From Myxococcales bacterium (lineage in GTDB: Bacteria; Myxococcota_A; Polyangia; Polyangiales; Polyangiaceae), in contig JAEUKE010000117.1 in assembly GCA_016794345.1 (NCBI GenBank), forward strand, positions 1-64,000: 64,000 bases of DNA, in the 5' to 3' direction. Under the pieces are notes generated by a model that did no database searches, had not been told where the DNA came from, and saw only the letters and a list, made by a program, of their open reading frames with translations. The position numbers and the translations under genes are program-made. Of the stretch, positions 15,362 to 24,510 are shown piece after piece (the first letter of the stretch is position 1; every line of letters starts with the position of its first letter).

Positions 15362-18300
15362 ATGAACGTAGGCAAGCTCGTCCGTGGGCTCGGCGCACTC
15401 GCCGTCACTGCCGTCGTCTCGCTACCCGCGCCCAAGGCGCAAGCGCAGAACTGCAACTCGCCGAACCCCGCCGACTGGCCGCCCCCGGCTCGGCCCTACT
15501 TCATGCTGGTCGTCGACACGAGCGGGTCGATGATCTCGTGCACGACGCCGCCCAGCACCTACCCGGTCGAGTGCAACCAGAACGCAGCGGGCTACGCGCT
15601 CAACTCCTGCGGCATGGTGCCGAACCGCATCAACGACGCGAAGTGCGCGCTCCGGCAGACGGTTCAGGCCTTCAGCGGAGAGGTCAACTTCGGCCTCGCG
15701 ACCTACGCGTACACGCTGACGAACTGTACCGCCGGCGCCTGCGTCAGCGACTGCGGCACGCCGAACGGTGGCAACTGCAACGGCGACAACTACCAGTGCT
15801 CGAACGGGACCTACCCCGACTCGGGCGGTAGCCAGTGCGGCAACGTCCCGTTCTGCAACAGCGGAGCCGGCCCGGCCGCGCCCGCGTTCCCGGAGAGCAC
15901 CTGGCGGAACGGCGGCAACGTCGTCGTTCCGATGAAGCCCGACCCGATCAGCGGGCCGCCCGCCGCCGACAACACCTCCGAGCTCCTCGAGTGGTTCGAC
16001 GGCCAATGCGGCAACAGCAGGGAGCTCTGGGCGAACGGCAGCACGCCGATCGCCGGCTCGCTCGAGTCGGTCGCCATGTACCTGCGCACGGGCTGGCGCA
16101 TCTGGGACGAAAACGGCAGCTCCCCTGCAGCGGACGCGTATTGTCCGCCCCTGCAATACACGCAGAGCACGCCCATGACGGCGACGGACCCGTCGTGCCG
16201 CCCGGTGAACATCATCCTCGTGACCGACGGCGACGACACCTGCGAGGGCACCGCGCAAGACGGCCTCAACTTCTCGATCGCGGCCGCCTCGGACCTCCAC
16301 AACAACGGCATCACGATCGGCGGCACGAACTGGCCGGTGAACGTCTACGTCGTGAATTTCGCCGGCGGTACGCAGGCCAACACCGACGCGATCGCCGCCG
16401 CCGGCGGCACCGGCTCGTCGCTCTTCGCGACGAACGAGGTCGAGCTCGCGCAGGCGCTGTCCTCCATCATCGCGGGCGCCGTCGCGCCCGAGGTCTGCAA
16501 CAACGGCGACGACAACTGCAACGGCTGCGTCGACGAGGGCTACAAGCACTACTGCAACACCGGCCAGACCTGCTGCTCGTGGAACACGGGTGCCCAGCGC
16601 CTCAGCTGCCTCACGAACTACCAGAACAGCATCACGCCGGCGGATCCGGACGGAGACCTGGCGCTCTTGCCTTGCACCACGCAGGCGCAGGCGGGCAATT
16701 CGGCGACCTGGCTCTGCTACAACCCGGGCGATCCGTGCGACAACGCGGACAACAACTGTGATGCGGGCATCGACGAGGGCGCGACGAAGTGCGGCTCGCC
16801 CGCCCACTGTCCCCTGACCGAGACGTGCAACTCGCAGGACGACGACTGCGACGGCCTCACGGACGAGGCCGGCGTCTGCGGCTCCTGCACGCCCACGCCC
16901 GAGGTCTGCGACGGCTGCGACAACAACTGCAACGGCATCGTCGACGAGAACATCGCGCCCGTCGCGTGTGGCCTGTCCACGCCGGCGAGCTGCGCGGGCA
17001 CGAAGGCCTGTCTGCTCTCGGGCCAGCCCGTTGCCCCCGGCGGCTGCTTGCCCAACGGCGGCTTCGGTCCGTGCAACAACAACCCGCAGGCCGAGGTCTG
17101 CGACACCATCGACAACGACTGCGACGGCATCGTCGACGACGGGATTCTTCCGACCCCGTGTGGGACACCGGGCCTGAACTATGGTCCCAACAGCCATTGC
17201 AAGCAGGGCACCCAGGCCTGCGGCGGGACGTGCATCGGCTTCGTCGGTCCGGCGACGGAGATCTGCAACGGCATCGACGACGATTGCGACGGTCAGGTGG
17301 ACGAGCCCAACCTGCCCGGCGTGGGGCAAGCCTGCGGCGTCAACACGCCACCTTGCTCGCCTGGCGTGACCGCCTGTGTCAACGGCGCGATCGTCTGCCA
17401 GGGCGGCGTGCAGCCGACAGGCGAGGTCTGCGACGGCGTCGACAACAACTGCAACGGCTTCACCGACGAAGCGCCGCTAACCGACGCGCCGCTGCCGAAC
17501 CAGAACGGGTGCTGGAACGTGCCCGGCAACTGCTGCGCGCACGACAACCTCTCCTGGTGCCCGCCCGCGGGCGGCACCTGCTTCGGCGTCGGCGTCCTCA
17601 CCTCCCCTTGCAGCGCGGGCACGCTCGTCTGCGGCGGCGCTCAGGGCTGGGTCTGCCAGGGCGGCACGCTGCCGGCCGGCGAGGTCTGCGACGGCGTCGA
17701 CAACGACTGCGACGGAACGCCCGACGACGGATCCTTCCCCCAGGAAGGGCAGGCCTGCGGCCAGAGCGCCCCGCAGAACCCCGACCCGCCCGGCTGCACC
17801 CCCGGTGGTTGCCAGCAGGGTGTCATCGATTGCCAGGGCGGCGTCCTCGACTGCGTCGGCGACGTGCCTGGCGTCCCCGAGCTCTGCAATGGCGTCGACG
17901 ACAACTGCGACGGCACTTGCGACAACGGCCTGCCGATCGGCGCGCCGTGTGACCCGACCTACGACCAGGGCGACTTCCCCGACACCGATCCGTCGGTCTT
18001 CCCGTGCCAGCTCGGCAACCTGCAGTGCGACGGCCTCGGCGGGCTCATCTGCGTCGGCGCGGTCGGCCCCACGGCCGAGCTCTGCGACGGCAACGACAAC
18101 GACTGCGACGGCAATGTCGACGAGACCGGGCCGCAGCCGAACGGCATCGACGGCACGGCGGACCCGAGTGATCCCAACCACGTCATCGGGCAGCAGTGCC
18201 CGGACGACATGACCGAGATCTGCACCCCCGGCCAATGGCAGTGCGTGAACGCCGACGTCCAATGCGTGGGCGTCGATCAGGGCACGTTCGAAGCCTGTGA

Positions 18301-19423
18301 TTGCCAGGACAACGACTGCAACGGCATCACCGACAACGAAAACGACCGCGGCGAGCCGCTGCTCTGCAGCCCTGGCAAGTCGTGTGTCAACGCCAACGGC
18401 AGCTGCCAATGCGCCATCCCGTGCAACGGCGAGTTCTGCCCCTCCGGGCAGGTCTGCCTCGACGTCGTCTCGAGCGAGACGGGCCAGCCGCTCGGCAAGT
18501 TCTGCGTCACCGACTCGTGCGGGGACTGCGGAACGAAGACCGTGACGGACGCGAACCAGAACGTGCTCTGCGCGCCCGCGGGCACCGTGCTCGACGACTG
18601 CTACGAGCCGCCGACCTGCGTCTGCAAGGGCCAGAACGGTTGCCAGCCGCCCTGCTTCGGCGTCACGTGCTCCACCCCCGAGGTCTGCGCGAGCTATGGG
18701 CCGAACGCCGGGCAATGCGCCGACAACACCTGCTTCAACACGGGCTGCCCGGGTTGCGGAATGGTGTGCAGCGACGACGGAAGCTGCGTGATGAACCCGT
18801 GCACCGACGGCTCGTGCCCGGCCGACCAGGTCTGCAAGCCGAGCGACGACTTCCTGTCGTTCGAGTGCTTGCCGTCCTGCGCGACCGCGATGTGCAACAC
18901 CGGCGAGGTCTGCGTCGACGGCGCGTGCGTCGCCGACTGCAGCCCCGCTTGCCAGGCGGGCGAGTTCTGCGACTACTCGCAGAGCCCGCCGGCCTGCGCC
19001 ACGAACCTGTGCTTGGACGGCGAATACTGCGAGGACGGGTCGTGTTGCGATCCGGCCGACGGCTCGTGCGGCGCCTGCCCGTGCGAAGGCGTGCTCTGCC
19101 CCGACGGACAGGTCTGCGAGAAGGGCGAGTGCAAGCTCAGCTCGACCGGCGAAGGTGGCGGCGGCAGCACCGGCGTCACGACCGGCGCAGGCGGCGGCGG
19201 AACGACCGGGACCGGCGCCGGCGCCTCCGGCGAAGGGGCCGGCGACGCGTCGGGCGTCTGGGGCCTGGCGACCGGCGGCGGCGGCTGCTCGTGCGAGACG
19301 ACCGGGACCTCTTCGCGAGGTGACGGAGCGCTCTTCGCGCTGGCCGCTGTGGCCTTCGTCGGCGCCCGCAGGAAGCGCCGGCCACGCAAGAGCGCGCAGC
19401 GCGGTCAGGAGGCGTCGCGATGA
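15362..19423 (+). CDS. Giant surface protein: vWA domain plus 11 MopE-like metal-binding repeats, MYXO-CTERM
   Basis: A 1353-aa secreted protein. After a signal peptide (cleavage near AQA-QN, residue 29) comes a von Willebrand A domain with an intact MIDAS start DTSGSM at residues 52-57 and VTDGDDTCEG later. Then about 11 copies of the (E/D)xCNGxDD(N/D)C(D/N)GxxDE motif resembling the putative metal-binding (MopE, PF11617) repeat, interleaved with Cys-rich EGF/TNFR-like segments. The end is Gly/Thr-rich, then GGGCSCETTG, a hydrophobic helix and ARRKRRPRK, a MYXO-CTERM sorting tail. MopE of Methylococcus binds copper; metal specificity here is inference. It overlaps the next gene by 4 bp (ATGA) and the two are surely co-translated. 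Confidence 0.9.
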   Translation: MNVGKLVRGLGALAVTAVVSLPAPKAQAQNCNSPNPADWPPPARPYFMLVVDTSGSMISCTTPPSTYPVECNQNAAGYALNSCGMVPNRINDAKCALRQTVQAFSGEVNFGLATYAYTLTNCTAGACVSDCGTPNGGNCNGDNYQCSNGTYPDSGGSQCGNVPFCNSGAGPAAPAFPESTWRNGGNVVVPMKPDPISGPPAADNTSELLEWFDGQCGNSRELWANGSTPIAGSLESVAMYLRTGWRIWDENGSSPAADAYCPPLQYTQSTPMTATDPSCRPVNIILVTDGDDTCEGTAQDGLNFSIAAASDLHNNGITIGGTNWPVNVYVVNFAGGTQANTDAIAAAGGTGSSLFATNEVELAQALSSIIAGAVAPEVCNNGDDNCNGCVDEGYKHYCNTGQTCCSWNTGAQRLSCLTNYQNSITPADPDGDLALLPCTTQAQAGNSATWLCYNPGDPCDNADNNCDAGIDEGATKCGSPAHCPLTETCNSQDDDCDGLTDEAGVCGSCTPTPEVCDGCDNNCNGIVDENIAPVACGLSTPASCAGTKACLLSGQPVAPGGCLPNGGFGPCNNNPQAEVCDTIDNDCDGIVDDGILPTPCGTPGLNYGPNSHCKQGTQACGGTCIGFVGPATEICNGIDDDCDGQVDEPNLPGVGQACGVNTPPCSPGVTACVNGAIVCQGGVQPTGEVCDGVDNNCNGFTDEAPLTDAPLPNQNGCWNVPGNCCAHDNLSWCPPAGGTCFGVGVLTSPCSAGTLVCGGAQGWVCQGGTLPAGEVCDGVDNDCDGTPDDGSFPQEGQACGQSAPQNPDPPGCTPGGCQQGVIDCQGGVLDCVGDVPGVPELCNGVDDNCDGTCDNGLPIGAPCDPTYDQGDFPDTDPSVFPCQLGNLQCDGLGGLICVGAVGPTAELCDGNDNDCDGNVDETGPQPNGIDGTADPSDPNHVIGQQCPDDMTEICTPGQWQCVNADVQCVGVDQGTFEACDCQDNDCNGITDNENDRGEPLLCSPGKSCVNANGSCQCAIPCNGEFCPSGQVCLDVVSSETGQPLGKFCVTDSCGDCGTKTVTDANQNVLCAPAGTVLDDCYEPPTCVCKGQNGCQPPCFGVTCSTPEVCASYGPNAGQCADNTCFNTGCPGCGMVCSDDGSCVMNPCTDGSCPADQVCKPSDDFLSFECLPSCATAMCNTGEVCVDGACVADCSPACQAGEFCDYSQSPPACATNLCLDGEYCEDGSCCDPADGSCGACPCEGVLCPDGQVCEKGECKLSSTGEGGGGSTGVTTGAGGGGTTGTGAGASGEGAGDASGVWGLATGGGGCSCETTGTSSRGDGALFALAAVAFVGARRKRRPRKSAQRGQEASR

Positions 19424-22194
19424 GCCAGCGTCTCCTCTTCGCCTGCGTCGCCGCCGGTACCGTGGCCCTCGCCTTCGCGACGGGGTGCGACACCGAGGCC
19501 TTCTGCTTCGCCGACTGCGGTGAAGGAGCCTCCGCGAGCAACGGCACCGCCAGCGGCGGGAACGACTCGACGGGCTCCTTCAACGCCGGCGGCTCCACCG
19601 GCGCCTTCACCACGGGCTCGGGGATGGGCGGCATGGGCCCTTGCACGCCCACGAACGGCGGCCTCGAGATCTGCGACGGGCTCGACAACGACTGCAACAG
19701 CGTCGTCGATGACATCCCGGGCATCGACTACAACGCCGTCGAGACCTGCGGCCTTTGCAGCAACAACTGCCTGAACAAGCTGCAGTTCATGGAGAACATC
19801 ACCTGCACGCCCAGCCCCATGCCGGGGCAGACCCCGGGCACGTGCAACGGTGACTGCATCCAGGACTATTACGATTTCGACATGAACCCCGACGACTGCG
19901 AGACGTTCTGCCAACAGACGTCTCCGTCGGACACGGTCTGCAACAACAAAGACGACGACTGCGACGGGACGGTGGACGACGACGTCGACCTCTGCACCAC
20001 GACCGACTGCGGCTCATGCGGCAACATCTGCGTCGTCGCGAACGGGACCCCGGCCTGCGTGAAGCTGGACATGGACCCGACCTGCAACGCGAACAACATG
20101 CAGTGCCAGATCGGCAGCTGCTCGCCGGGCTGGGTGGACCTCGATCTCCAGTACGCGACCGGCTGCGAGTACGCCTGCACGCCGACGGGCCCCGAGCTCT
20201 GCGGAGACCAGATCGACAACGACTGCGACGGCCTGGTCGACGGGCTCGACGACCTCACGTTGGATCCCGCGATCGGCCAGCCGTGTTTCGGCGACCCGGA
20301 CGGCATCTGCGCGCTCGCGACCCACGAGGGCATCACGGCCTGCGTCAACGGCGCGGTCGCCTGCACCGGGCCGGACGTCCTCTTCGAAGGCGACGTCCTC
20401 GAGACCTGCAACGGCCTCGACGACGACTGCGACGGCATCACCGACGACAACCCCTCCGACGTCGGCGGAGCCTGCGGCACGAGCAACAACTACCCGTGCA
20501 CGTTCGGCACCTGGCAGTGCGTCGGGGGCGCCCTCGACTGCGCGGGCGACATCAACCCCGGCGTCGAGATCTGCAACGGCGTCGACGACGACTGCGACGG
20601 CCAGATCGATCTCCAGAACGGAAGCGCGCCGTCCGACTCGGTGGGCGCCTGCAATGTCCCCATCCCGCCACCGGCCAACCCGCCGGGAACCACCTCGCCC
20701 TGCGTGGCAGGCACCAAGGCCTGCGTAGGCGGCGTGGTCTCCTGCCTGGGCTCCGTCGGACCGACGGCGGTGACCGACCAGTGCGGGGACGACTCGAACT
20801 GCGACGGCACGCTCAACAATCAGCCCAACTTCCTGACCGACGTCACCCACTGCGGCAACTGCAACACGAACTGCCAGACCGGCGCGGTGAACGCCATCTG
20901 GGCGTGTGTCAACGGCGGCTGCCAGTTTCAGGGCTGCCTCCCAGGCTGGGTCGATCTGAACAACGACCAGCAGTGCGAGTACGCGTGCACCTTCGTCTCG
21001 GCGCAGGAGGCATGCAACGGCCAGGACGACGACTGCGACGGCCAGATCGACGAAAACGTCCTGGCCCCCTCGCCGGTCCAGGTCTGCGGGGTGAGCCCGG
21101 CCGCCACGCGGCCCGAGTGCACCTCGCAGGTCCAGGTGACGTGCAACGCGGGCAACTGGCAGTGCACGTTCCCCGCGGGCGTCTGCGGCCCGAGCTGCGC
21201 GCTGGCGACCGAGACCTGCGACGGCCTCGACAACGACTGCGACGGCTTCATGAACGAAAACGTGGCCGACTACGGACAGCCCTGCGCGAGCGACGACGGT
21301 CTCACGCCAGGCCACGGAAAATGCAGGACCGTGGGCACGAAGGTCTGCCTGAACGCCACCACGACGACCTGCAGCGCGACAAAGGCCGACTGCAACCTCC
21401 TCCCCGGCGGCTGCACCGAGCTCTGCGACGACATCGACAACGACTGCGATGGCCTTGTCGACGAGACCTTCAACAACAAGGGCACCGTCACGGCGCACTT
21501 CTACAGACCGAAGGTCGTGCGGATCTCGAGCGCCCCGAACGTCTGGACCTACCAATACGAGGCGAGCCGCCCCGACGCGACAAACGTCGTGCCGGGGACC
21601 GGGAACGGCTACTGGACGAGCGCGCCGCTCGGCAACACCCTCGACAAGACTGTGTCCTGCTCGGAGCCCACGAAGATCCCGTGGTTCAACGTCACGCCGC
21701 AGGAGGTCGAGCAGACCTGCCAGGCGATGGGCGGCACCATCTGCAGCACCGCGAACTGGAAGACGGCCTGCGCCGTCACGCCCGGCAGCGGCGCCGACTG
21801 CACCTGGGGCTACGCGCCGTTCGGCGCGGCGTGCACCTCGTCCTTCACGGCCACCAAGCAGTGCAACCTCGGCTACTTCGACTTCAACACGTCGTCGGCG
21901 GGCGATCAGGACGGTCTTCTGCCCACGGCCTCGGCGCTGCTCCAGAACTGCAACGCCGACTGGACCGGCCTGCTCGGCAACGTGAACCCCACGAACAAGC
22001 TCTTCGACATCACCGGCAACGTCCGCGAGATCACGCGGCTCAACGCGAGCACGTACATCCTCATGGGCGGCGCGTTCAGCAGCCAGGCGGAGTCGGGCGC
22101 CACGTGCGACTTCGACTTCTACGCGGTCGAGAACGACTTCAAGTTCTTCGACACGGGCTTCCGCTGCTGCTTCACGCAGGATCCGACGCTCTGA
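19420..22194 (+). CDS. Cys-rich lipoprotein with about nine MopE-like repeats and SUMF1-like C-terminal domain
   Basis: A 924-aa protein translationally coupled to the preceding vWA/MopE gene. The signal peptide ends in lipobox FATGC, predicting a lipid anchor. Eight good and one degenerate (DD)NDCDGxxD-type repeats run from about residue 85 to 690. The C-terminal 230 residues switch character: WFNVTPQEVEQTCQAMGG...NWKTAC, FDITGNVREITR, ILMGGAF and GFRCCF follow the order of the formylglycine-generating-enzyme/SUMF1 fold (GN(V)xE, GG(S/A)F, GFRC). The domain is probably used for binding rather than catalysis. Partner surface protein of the preceding gene product is the likely role. Confidence 0.87.
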   Translation: MSQRLLFACVAAGTVALAFATGCDTEAFCFADCGEGASASNGTASGGNDSTGSFNAGGSTGAFTTGSGMGGMGPCTPTNGGLEICDGLDNDCNSVVDDIPGIDYNAVETCGLCSNNCLNKLQFMENITCTPSPMPGQTPGTCNGDCIQDYYDFDMNPDDCETFCQQTSPSDTVCNNKDDDCDGTVDDDVDLCTTTDCGSCGNICVVANGTPACVKLDMDPTCNANNMQCQIGSCSPGWVDLDLQYATGCEYACTPTGPELCGDQIDNDCDGLVDGLDDLTLDPAIGQPCFGDPDGICALATHEGITACVNGAVACTGPDVLFEGDVLETCNGLDDDCDGITDDNPSDVGGACGTSNNYPCTFGTWQCVGGALDCAGDINPGVEICNGVDDDCDGQIDLQNGSAPSDSVGACNVPIPPPANPPGTTSPCVAGTKACVGGVVSCLGSVGPTAVTDQCGDDSNCDGTLNNQPNFLTDVTHCGNCNTNCQTGAVNAIWACVNGGCQFQGCLPGWVDLNNDQQCEYACTFVSAQEACNGQDDDCDGQIDENVLAPSPVQVCGVSPAATRPECTSQVQVTCNAGNWQCTFPAGVCGPSCALATETCDGLDNDCDGFMNENVADYGQPCASDDGLTPGHGKCRTVGTKVCLNATTTTCSATKADCNLLPGGCTELCDDIDNDCDGLVDETFNNKGTVTAHFYRPKVVRISSAPNVWTYQYEASRPDATNVVPGTGNGYWTSAPLGNTLDKTVSCSEPTKIPWFNVTPQEVEQTCQAMGGTICSTANWKTACAVTPGSGADCTWGYAPFGAACTSSFTATKQCNLGYFDFNTSSAGDQDGLLPTASALLQNCNADWTGLLGNVNPTNKLFDITGNVREITRLNASTYILMGGAFSSQAESGATCDFDFYAVENDFKFFDTGFRCCFTQDPTL

Positions 22195-22200
22195 CCCCCT

Positions 22201-22228
22201 AGGCCCCTCCACTCTCGTGGAGGGGCCT
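22201..22228 (+). terminator. Perfect 12-bp stem-loop downstream of MopE lipoprotein gene
   Basis: AGGCCCCTCCAC, loop TCTC, GTGGAGGGGCCT: a perfect 12-bp stem with a four-base loop, 7 bp past the stop of the lipoprotein gene and 18 bp before the GTG of the phosphorylase gene. There is no U-run, so it is either a terminator of the high-GC type or an mRNA-stabilising hairpin. Confidence 0.7.
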
Positions 22229-22245
22229 GTGCTAGGTTTCGGCTC

Positions 22246-23562
22246 GTGAAGAGCCTCGTTGAGCTCATCGCGCACAAGCGCGACGGTGGCGAGCTGTCCC
22301 CCGCCGATATCGAGCGTGTCGTCGGCGCGCTCGTGTCGGGGGATCTCGCCGACTACCAGATGACGGCCCTCTTGATGGCCATCTTCCTTCGCGGGATGAG
22401 CGACACCGAGACGGTCGCCCTCACGAACGCCATGACCCGCTCGGGGGACGTGCTCGATCTGTCGGGCGTGCCTGGGGTGAAGGTCGACAAACACTCGACC
22501 GGGGGCGTCGGCGACAAGGTCTCCATCTGCCTGGCTCCGCTCGTCGCGGCCTGCGGCGTGCCCGTCCCGATGGTCTCCGGTCGCGGCCTGGGCCACACCG
22601 GCGGCACCCTCGACAAGCTCGAGGCGATCCCCGGCTTCTCGGTGAACCTCGACACCTCCCGCTTCGCGGAGATCGTCCGCGACGTGGGCACCTCGATGAT
22701 CGGGCAGACCGCGCGCATCGCTCCGGCGGACAAGCGCATCTACGCGCTGCGCGACGTGACCGCGACGGTCGAGTCCATCCCCCTCATCGTCGCGAGCATC
22801 CTCTCCAAGAAGCTCGCCGAAGGCATCGACGGGCTCGTCCTCGACGTGAAGGTCGGCCGCGGCGCCTTCATGAAGACGGAGGCCGACGCGAGGCGCCTCG
22901 CCTCGGCCTTGGTCCGGGTGGGCACCGCTGCGGGCAAGAGCGTCGTCGCGCTCCTCACGCGGATGGACGCGCCGCTCGGCCTCGCCATCGGCAACGCCAA
23001 CGAGACCCGCGAGGCGCTGCTCGTCCTCGCGGGCGTCGGGCCCGCCGATCTCGTCGAGTGCACCTACGCGCTCGGCGCAGAGATGCTCGTCATGGGCCGC
23101 GCGGCCGGCTCGCTCGAGGAGGCCCGCGCGAAGCTCGCGGCCGCGGTCGCCTCCGGGAAGGCCGCGGAGGTCATGGAGCGCATGATCGCGGCTCACGGCG
23201 GGGATCCACGCGTCGTGGCGGACCCGTCCTTGCTCGCCGTCGCGCCGAAGACGGTCGAGGTCGTCGCAAGCCGGAGCGGCTTCGTCTCGCGCATCGACGC
23301 GCTCGAGCTCGGCCTCTCGGCGATCGAGCTCGGGGCCGGCCGCACGCGCGCCGACCAGGCGGTCGATCACGGCGTCGGCATCGACCTCCGCAAGAAGCCC
23401 GGCGACGCCGTGCAGGCGGGCGAGCCGCTCTGCGTCGTTCGTGCTCGCGACGACGCCGCGAGCACGATCGCCCGGATCGCCGCCGCTTTCGCGATCGACG
23501 ACCGCGGCCCGGAAGACAAGCCCATCGTCATCGGCCGCATCGACAGATCCACCGCGGAGTGA
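22246..23562 (+). CDS. deoA: Thymidine/pyrimidine-nucleoside phosphorylase
   Basis: Cytoplasmic salvage enzyme that splits thymidine/uridine with phosphate into base and (deoxy)ribose-1-phosphate. The 438-aa product shows all family signatures: KVDKHSTGGVGDKVS (phosphate site) at about residues 80-94, SGRGLGHTGGTLDKLE, RDVTATVESIPLIVASILSKK, and the C-terminal barrel-sandwich domain. It could be DeoA or the broader pyrimidine-nucleoside phosphorylase Pdp; the sequence alone does not decide. Start is GTG 22246. It begins an operon with a histidine kinase (3-bp gap) and response regulator, an unusual partnership for a salvage enzyme. Confidence 0.94.
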   Translation: MKSLVELIAHKRDGGELSPADIERVVGALVSGDLADYQMTALLMAIFLRGMSDTETVALTNAMTRSGDVLDLSGVPGVKVDKHSTGGVGDKVSICLAPLVAACGVPVPMVSGRGLGHTGGTLDKLEAIPGFSVNLDTSRFAEIVRDVGTSMIGQTARIAPADKRIYALRDVTATVESIPLIVASILSKKLAEGIDGLVLDVKVGRGAFMKTEADARRLASALVRVGTAAGKSVVALLTRMDAPLGLAIGNANETREALLVLAGVGPADLVECTYALGAEMLVMGRAAGSLEEARAKLAAAVASGKAAEVMERMIAAHGGDPRVVADPSLLAVAPKTVEVVASRSGFVSRIDALELGLSAIELGAGRTRADQAVDHGVGIDLRKKPGDAVQAGEPLCVVRARDDAASTIARIAAAFAIDDRGPEDKPIVIGRIDRSTAE

Positions 23563-23565
23563 CAG

Positions 23566-24510
23566 GTGGGCTACCGGCGGATCGTCCTCTTGCTGGTGAC
23601 GCTCGGCCTGGTCCCCGCCGGGCTCCTCTCGGCGATCGGCGTCATCTTGCTCATGGTGGGCGAGGCGGTGAACCTGCTCATGGGGATCCTCATCCTCACG
23701 TTCACGGGCACGCTCGTGACGGGCACGATCCTCGTCTGGGTCTTCCTCCGTCGTGAGAAGAACCTCTCGGAGCTCCAGTCGGACTTCGTCTCCAAGGTGA
23801 GCCACGAGCTCCGAACCCCGCTCACGTCGATCCGCATGTTCTCCGAGACGTTGAAGCTGAGGCGCGGCGACGTCGCCACGGAGGACCGCTGCATCGAGGC
23901 GCTCGAGCGCGAGAGCACCCGGCTCCAGGGCCTCATCGATCGCCTCCTCGCGTGGGGCCGGATGGAGAGCGGGATGCGCGTCTACGATCTGGCAGAGCAC
24001 GACGTCTCGGCGATCGTGGAGGAGGCGATCGGTGCGTTCGAGCCGACCCGGGAGCGACGCGACGTCGAGGTGACGACCGACGTCCCGCCGCGTCTGCCCA
24101 AGCTCTGGTGCGACCGGGCCGCCCTGGTCGACGCCCTCGTGAACCTCCTCTCGAACGCGTACAAATACGGCGGCAACCCGAAGAAGATCGAGGTCTCGGC
24201 GCGCACCGAGAAGGGCAAGACGAAGATCTCCGTGGCGGACAACGGGCTCGGTATCGCCCCGCGCGAGCAGAAGCGGATCTTCTGGAAGTTCTACCGGGTC
24301 GACGACAAGCTGACCCGCAAGCAGGACGGATCCGGGCTCGGGCTCTCCATCGTGCAGCACGTGGCCAGGGCGCACCGGGGCAAGGTCGAGGTGGAGAGCG
24401 CGCCCGGGGCCGGAAGCAAGTTCACCCTCGTGGTCCCGACAGAGCGCCCGGTCTCCGACGCCCTCATCCCGGAGGGCCGAACGGCGACAAGCGAGAGCCC
24501 GCCCGCATGA
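23566..24510 (+). CDS. Membrane sensor histidine kinase
   Basis: A 314-aa kinase with two N-terminal transmembrane helices (about residues 7-30 and 38-61) and almost no periplasmic loop, so it probably senses membrane or cytoplasmic signals. The H-box FVSKVSHELRTPLTSIR places the phosphorylated His at H80; the ATP-binding domain has N-box NLLSNAYKYG, DNGLGIAPREQ, a phosphatase-like FYRVDDKLTRK and GSGLGLSIVQ. Start is GTG 23566, 3 bp after the phosphorylase stop. It overlaps the response regulator gene by 4 bp (ATGA). Confidence 0.93.
   Translation: MGYRRIVLLLVTLGLVPAGLLSAIGVILLMVGEAVNLLMGILILTFTGTLVTGTILVWVFLRREKNLSELQSDFVSKVSHELRTPLTSIRMFSETLKLRRGDVATEDRCIEALERESTRLQGLIDRLLAWGRMESGMRVYDLAEHDVSAIVEEAIGAFEPTRERRDVEVTTDVPPRLPKLWCDRAALVDALVNLLSNAYKYGGNPKKIEVSARTEKGKTKISVADNGLGIAPREQKRIFWKFYRVDDKLTRKQDGSGLGLSIVQHVARAHRGKVEVESAPGAGSKFTLVVPTERPVSDALIPEGRTATSESPPA

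Noticed and set aside
20014-24375. 1453-aa open frame on the minus strand
   Set aside because: It is antisense to the MopE lipoprotein, deoA and kinase genes, all with clear families; its sequence is Arg/Ala/Asp-rich without motifs. Typical high-GC shadow.
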